Assembly: GCA_031265725.1 (NCBI GenBank)
Contig: JAISCH010000173.1
Location: forward strand, 1-9,503
DNA from: Propionibacteriaceae bacterium
GTDB lineage: Bacteria > Actinomycetota > Actinomycetes > Propionibacteriales > Propionibacteriaceae
Direction of reading: 5' to 3'
Length of the DNA: 9,503 bases
Notes under the pieces: generated by a model
Database searches by the model: none
What the model was told of the DNA's origin: nothing
Seen by the model: only the letters and a program-made list of their open reading frames with translations
Shown: positions 6,720-9,503 of the stretch, piece after piece
Layout of the letters: every line of letters begins with the position of its first letter
Position numbering within the stretch: position 1 is the first letter of the stretch
Translations under genes and position numbers: made by a program

Positions 6720-7585
6720 CAACGGCAACTTCGAGCCCGGCTAAGACCCGGATGCGCAGGTCGCGGATCAAATTGACCCCGGTCCGGGGCTTGATCGGCT
6801 TGGTGCTGGCCGCTTTGGCCGTGCTGGTCGTCTTCCCGCTGGTCTGGATGGCCATTTCCGGCTTCAAGACCAACGCCGAACTCTACGGCGACCCCTGGGG
6901 CCTGCCCGGCGAGTGGCGTTGGCACAACTATGAGCGGGCCTATGAGTATGGCGTCATCCATTACATCGGCAACTCGTTGGTGGTCACCATCGGCTCGATC
7001 ATCTTGGTCGTCCTGGTCTCAAGTTTCGCCGCTTTCGCGCTGGTGAGAGTCAAGATTCCCTTCTCCGCGCCGTTGACGATGCTTGTCCTGGGCGGTTTGA
7101 TGCTCTCGGAGACGGTGGCGTTGGTGCCGCTGTTTAGGATCATGCGGGGCATCGGCCTCTATAACTCGCTTTTCGGCATCATCATCTTGTATACGGCTTT
7201 CCGGGTGCCTTTCATCACTTTCTTGATCCGGGCCTACATGCTCGGCCTCCCGCAGGAGGTCTACGACTCCGCTGTGGTCGATGGCTGCAACACCTGGCAG
7301 ATTTTCTGGCGGATCACTATGCCGTTGTGCTATCCAATCATCATCTCGGCGGCGGTGTTGCAAGCGCTGTTCAGTTGGAACGAATTCGTCTTCGCTTTAG
7401 TTTTCATCAAGGACGACGAATTGAAGACAATGCCGGTGGGCTTGATGACTCTGCAATCCAAATTGACTACCGACTGGCCGGTGGTGTTCGCGGGGCTGAC
7501 GATGTCAGCCATCCCGATGGTGCTGGCCTTCCTATTCGGGCAGCGGTATTTCGTGAAAGGGATCACGGAGGGTATGGGCAAGTAG
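6716..7585 (+). CDS. ABC transporter permease, MalG/FrlM type
   Basis: This is a 289-residue partner permease. After a basic N-terminus (MRRSRIKL) come six expected membrane segments, starting with GLVLAALAVLVVFPLVW (28-44). The typical SGFKTNAEL block follows. The EAA loop spans 181-203 (EVYDSAVVDG then RITMP), with Gly190. WNEFVFALVF and the C-terminal QRYFVKGITEGMGK are standard for MalG-like subunits. The start is GTG 6716 within the GTGA overlap, with AGGAGG (6702-6707) 8 nt upstream. It forms the transmembrane channel with the preceding gene. The missing ATPase suggests use of a shared MsmX/MsiK-like protein, as Bacillus Frl and many actinobacterial CUT1 systems do. Confidence 0.93.
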   Translation: MTTATSSPAKTRMRRSRIKLTPVRGLIGLVLAALAVLVVFPLVWMAISGFKTNAELYGDPWGLPGEWRWHNYERAYEYGVIHYIGNSLVVTIGSIILVVLVSSFAAFALVRVKIPFSAPLTMLVLGGLMLSETVALVPLFRIMRGIGLYNSLFGIIILYTAFRVPFITFLIRAYMLGLPQEVYDSAVVDGCNTWQIFWRITMPLCYPIIISAAVLQALFSWNEFVFALVFIKDDELKTMPVGLMTLQSKLTTDWPVVFAGLTMSAIPMVLAFLFGQRYFVKGITEGMGK

Positions 7586-7614
7586 CGGCGTCGATTTTAT
7601 TTGTGACTGAAATC

Positions 7615-7620
7615 TATATA
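7615..7620 (+). promoter_or_regulatory. TATATA -10-like box before the MFS gene
   Basis: TATATA in an AT-rich patch about 70 nt before the MFS start. The hexamer 18 nt upstream (TCGATT) is a poor -35. It could give the MFS gene its own promoter. Evidence is thin. Confidence 0.25.
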
Positions 7621-7622
7621 TC

Positions 7623-7649
7623 CCGCCCGGTCAGGCAGTCCCGGAGCGG
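7623..7649 (+). other. hairpin between the second permease and the MFS gene
   Basis: CCGCCCGG (7623-7630) pairs with CCGG-A-GCGG (7641-7649) as an 8-bp stem with one bulged A and a 10-nt loop. No T-run follows on either strand, so it is at most a weak, Rho-assisted or attenuating structure in the MFS leader. Confidence 0.35.
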
Positions 7650-7689
7650 ATGTTGAGTGGTTCGTATTGCGGAAAGTTGAGGGTTGGTA

Positions 7690-8958
7690 GTGCGGCTCTT
7701 ACGGCTGTTGCTGCCTTCTGGCGCTTTGACGTCAGAATCGAAATGGATAGTGTTCGCTGAGGCGGTGCTGGCGTCGGCAAAGTTCTCCGTACCGTTTCTC
7801 ACCCTGTATCTGGCCGAAAGCCAGGGGTTGAGTTACGTGGCGGCTGGGCTGTTGGTGGCCATTCGTGGCCTGGGCGGCCTATTGGCGGTCTTCTTGGCGG
7901 GCGCGGCTGCCGACTTCTTGGGTGAGAAGAAGGTGCTCGGGATAATCATCGCCGGGCAAGCCGTCAGCGCCTGCGTGATCCCGCAGCTGCAGGGTTTCGC
8001 CGCTTTGGCGGTCGGCTTCTTCGCACTCGGTTTCTTCATCAACGGGACGCAGCCGGTTTTCTCATCGTTGATCGTCCGGTCGATGCCGGTCCGGCAGTGG
8101 ACCCAGGTTTACGCGGCTGAGTACTGGGCGCTGAACGTGGGTTTCGCCGTGACCGCGATAGTCGGCGGTTGGGTGGCTGCCTGGAACTATGCCTGGTTGT
8201 TTTACTTGGAGGCGATCCTCACCGCAGTCGCACTGCTGCTGGTGATTTGGAAACTGCCGAAAACCGGACGGCCCAGGCGGCGGCGGGCCAATATCGCGCC
8301 CTCTCCCTGCGGCATTCTGCGCCGTTCCGGACAGGTGTTGGGCCGGGTGCTGGTGGCCGCGCAGGACAAACTCGCTGTCGCCCTGATCAGCGCCACCTTC
8401 CTTTTCGCGCTCTGCCTGAGCCAGATGACGGCCATGCTCCCGCTGGACATGGAGCAGTTGGGTTATTCGCCGGACCAGTACGGCTATGTCATTTTCTGGA
8501 ACGGCGCCATCCTCGGCCTGTTCCAAATCCTCACCGGAGAGGTGCTGGCCAACAAGCCGAAGATGCGAGTGCTCACCGTGGCCGCGCTGATCTCAGCCCT
8601 GGGCTACTCCCTGCTGGCAGTCACCGCCAGCCAGCTCTGGTTCGTCTTCTTCTGCGTGACGATCTGGACCCTGGGCGAGATGATGGACGCCCCAGTGCGC
8701 AACGCCGTAGTGAGTTCGTTGGCCAAATCCGGCTCCCGTGGCCGCTACATGGGCCTGCTCTCCGCCGCCCTGACCGCCGGCTACTGCTTCGGCCCCCTCT
8801 TCGGCGGCTGGCTGCTAGAACAATACGGCCGCACCGTCCTCTGGCTTTGCGTAGGCCTACTCTCCGCAGTAGCCGCCCTGATCCGCCACGCCGTAACCGC
8901 CCGAGTCGGCCGCCGCCTAGCCCAAGACGATGGCCTAGGTCCGACAGTCTCCGGTTGA
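7690..8958 (+). CDS. major facilitator superfamily transporter
   Basis: This 422-residue membrane protein has the 12-segment MFS plan. Segments are dense from residue 20 to 190, a basic cytoplasmic loop at about 190-205 (KLPKTGRPRRRRA) joins the halves, and a second set follows. The loop after segment 2 holds GAAADFLGEKKVL (71-83), a recognisable MFS motif A. The start is GTG 7690 with GAGGG 6 nt upstream; the TTG at 7684 directly abuts that site. It lies 104 nt after the permeases on the same strand, so it may be co-transcribed. Candidate roles, all inference: export of amino acid freed by the deglycase, uptake of a related substrate, or an unrelated drug-efflux-type carrier. The last 45 or so codons use CTA, GTA and CAA noticeably more than the rest. 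Substrate unknown. Confidence 0.88.
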   Translation: MRLLRLLLPSGALTSESKWIVFAEAVLASAKFSVPFLTLYLAESQGLSYVAAGLLVAIRGLGGLLAVFLAGAAADFLGEKKVLGIIIAGQAVSACVIPQLQGFAALAVGFFALGFFINGTQPVFSSLIVRSMPVRQWTQVYAAEYWALNVGFAVTAIVGGWVAAWNYAWLFYLEAILTAVALLLVIWKLPKTGRPRRRRANIAPSPCGILRRSGQVLGRVLVAAQDKLAVALISATFLFALCLSQMTAMLPLDMEQLGYSPDQYGYVIFWNGAILGLFQILTGEVLANKPKMRVLTVAALISALGYSLLAVTASQLWFVFFCVTIWTLGEMMDAPVRNAVVSSLAKSGSRGRYMGLLSAALTAGYCFGPLFGGWLLEQYGRTVLWLCVGLLSAVAALIRHAVTARVGRRLAQDDGLGPTVSG

Positions 8959-9275
8959 ACGCCACCCGAAATCAGACGCCAAGATGCCCCAATGAGACCA
9001 CGTTGACTCCATCTGTACGACGATAGCTGATGCTCCCAGCAGTGAGGACGTTCAGGGAAGCCAGTCGGGGCGACTTCGCGTCGGTGAGTCGTTCGCAAAG
9101 TGGTTGCAGGTTGCTGACGGCTTGTTGACCGAGTTTGACCCCGAAGCATGGGCGATGACGATTTTGAAGGGTTCTCAATGACGATTTTGAAGGATTTTGG
9201 ATTACAGTTTTGAAGGTTCTGGGATGGCTGACGATCAGTGTGATGTTCCTAAGTAGGTGCGGCTGGTCAGATCGT
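8959..9275. other. gene-poor gap between the MFS gene and the vapC-like gene
   Basis: No credible gene is seen. A plus-strand open frame (8996-9178) reads about 61 residues ending WAMTILKGSQ but has no usable start and no recognised motif, so it could be a gene remnant or chance. The minus frame opposite is low-complexity in content and overlaps vapC out of frame. The only clear structure is the tandem repeat at 9155-9223. No clear terminator was found for either of the converging genes. Confidence 0.5.
9155..9223. repeat. three tandem 23-bp repeats
   Basis: ATGACGATTTTGAAGG occurs at 9155-9170 and again exactly at 9178-9193. A diverged copy, ATTACAGTTTTGAAGG, is at 9201-9216. The spacing is 23 bp each time, with partly similar tails (GTTCTCA, ATTTTGG, TTCTGGG). 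The array is AT-rich against a GC-rich surround. It resembles repeated protein-binding sites such as transposase sites at the end of an IS21-like element, but no transposase is present. Confidence 0.75.
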
Positions 9276-9503
9276 TCAGTTGCTTGCAGGAGTATTTCCG
9301 TCAGTCGATTCTGGGCTGGCGACGGCAAGGCCAAGGTATTTGGCTGCCTCGGCCATGCGTTTGTCATAGGTAACCACTTCATCCAGAGAGTCTCCGAGAC
9401 TGAGTGCGGAGGCCAGATGGATGGCGTCCAGAGTGCGGAGAATATCGGGGTCGAGATTTGCGGCGACCTCCAGCAGTGGATCGTCCAAGCCAATAAGATC
9501 GAG
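9276..9503 (-). CDS. vapC: VapC-like PIN-domain toxin, C-terminal part (runs off right edge)
   Basis: Reading leftwards from the window edge, 75 codons end at a TGA (9276-9278). The sequence contains LDPDILRTLDAIHLASAL followed by VVTYDKRMAEAAKYLGL. The Asp in LDAIHLASA and the Asp in TYDKRM are the usual C-terminal acidic and conserved positions of PIN nucleases. VapC toxins cleave RNA, often initiator tRNA or rRNA loops, and are neutralised by a VapB antitoxin normally encoded just upstream, which here lies beyond the right edge. The start is outside the window. A solitary PIN protein without antitoxin cannot be excluded. Confidence 0.82.
   Translation of the reverse strand, partial: LDLIGLDDPLLEVAANLDPDILRTLDAIHLASALSLGDSLDEVVTYDKRMAEAAKYLGLAVASPESTDGNTPASN

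Noticed and set aside
6036..6728. Minus-strand 230-residue open frame opposite the first permease
   Set aside because: His/Asp/Arg-rich antisense shadow. The plus strand encodes a clear permease with an EAA loop.
8169..9026. Plus-strand 285-residue open frame inside the MFS gene
   Set aside because: Arg/Pro-rich shadow of the GC-rich MFS coding sequence with no motif.
9155..9223. CRISPR array
   Set aside because: The units are contiguous tandem copies with a 23-bp period, leaving only 7 bp between cores, and no cas gene is present.
8972..9493. Minus-strand 173-residue open frame
   Set aside because: It overlaps the vapC-like frame out of phase, has no recognised motif, and runs through the tandem repeat.

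Overview
The window looks like chromosome from a high-GC Gram-positive bacterium (Actinomycetota). Base composition is GC-rich, roughly 60% by eye. GTG and TTG starts are frequent and purine-rich Shine-Dalgarno sites are strong. The left edge carries a GlnR-type atypical OmpR regulator, which is characteristic of actinobacteria. I cannot name a genus.

Layout. The left part (1-2210) lies on the minus strand: the N-terminal half of a GlnR-like nitrogen regulator, a D-aminoacyl-tRNA deacylase (dtd), and a LacI-family repressor starting at a TTG codon. The repressor is divergent from a plus-strand operon (2532 to at least 7585): an SIS-domain FrlB-like fructosamine-6-phosphate deglycase, a PfkB-family FrlD-like fructosamine kinase broken by a one-base frameshift, a lipoprotein sugar-binding protein, and two overlapping ABC permeases. 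A major-facilitator transporter follows on the same strand (7690-8958). The right edge has a gene-poor stretch with a 23-bp tandem repeat and the C-terminal part of a minus-strand VapC-like PIN toxin cut by the window end.

How the genes work together. The order regulator / deglycase / kinase / binding protein / permease / permease matches, in content, the Frl systems that use Amadori products (fructose-amino acids) in Bacillus and enterobacteria. The binding protein and permeases would import the fructosamine, FrlD would phosphorylate it at C6, and FrlB would split it into glucose 6-phosphate and a free amino acid. No ATPase gene is present, so an MsmX/MsiK-like shared ATPase elsewhere would be needed. 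A good LacI-type operator (2400-2413) lies between the divergent genes.

The two enzymes are what make the locus unusual. The kinase lacks one G near 3730, and the deglycase has Gln-Gly-Ala where relatives I remember have His-Gly-Pro at the presumed general-acid position. Either the pathway is decaying, or the deglycase is a diverged form and the kinase frameshift is a sequencing error.
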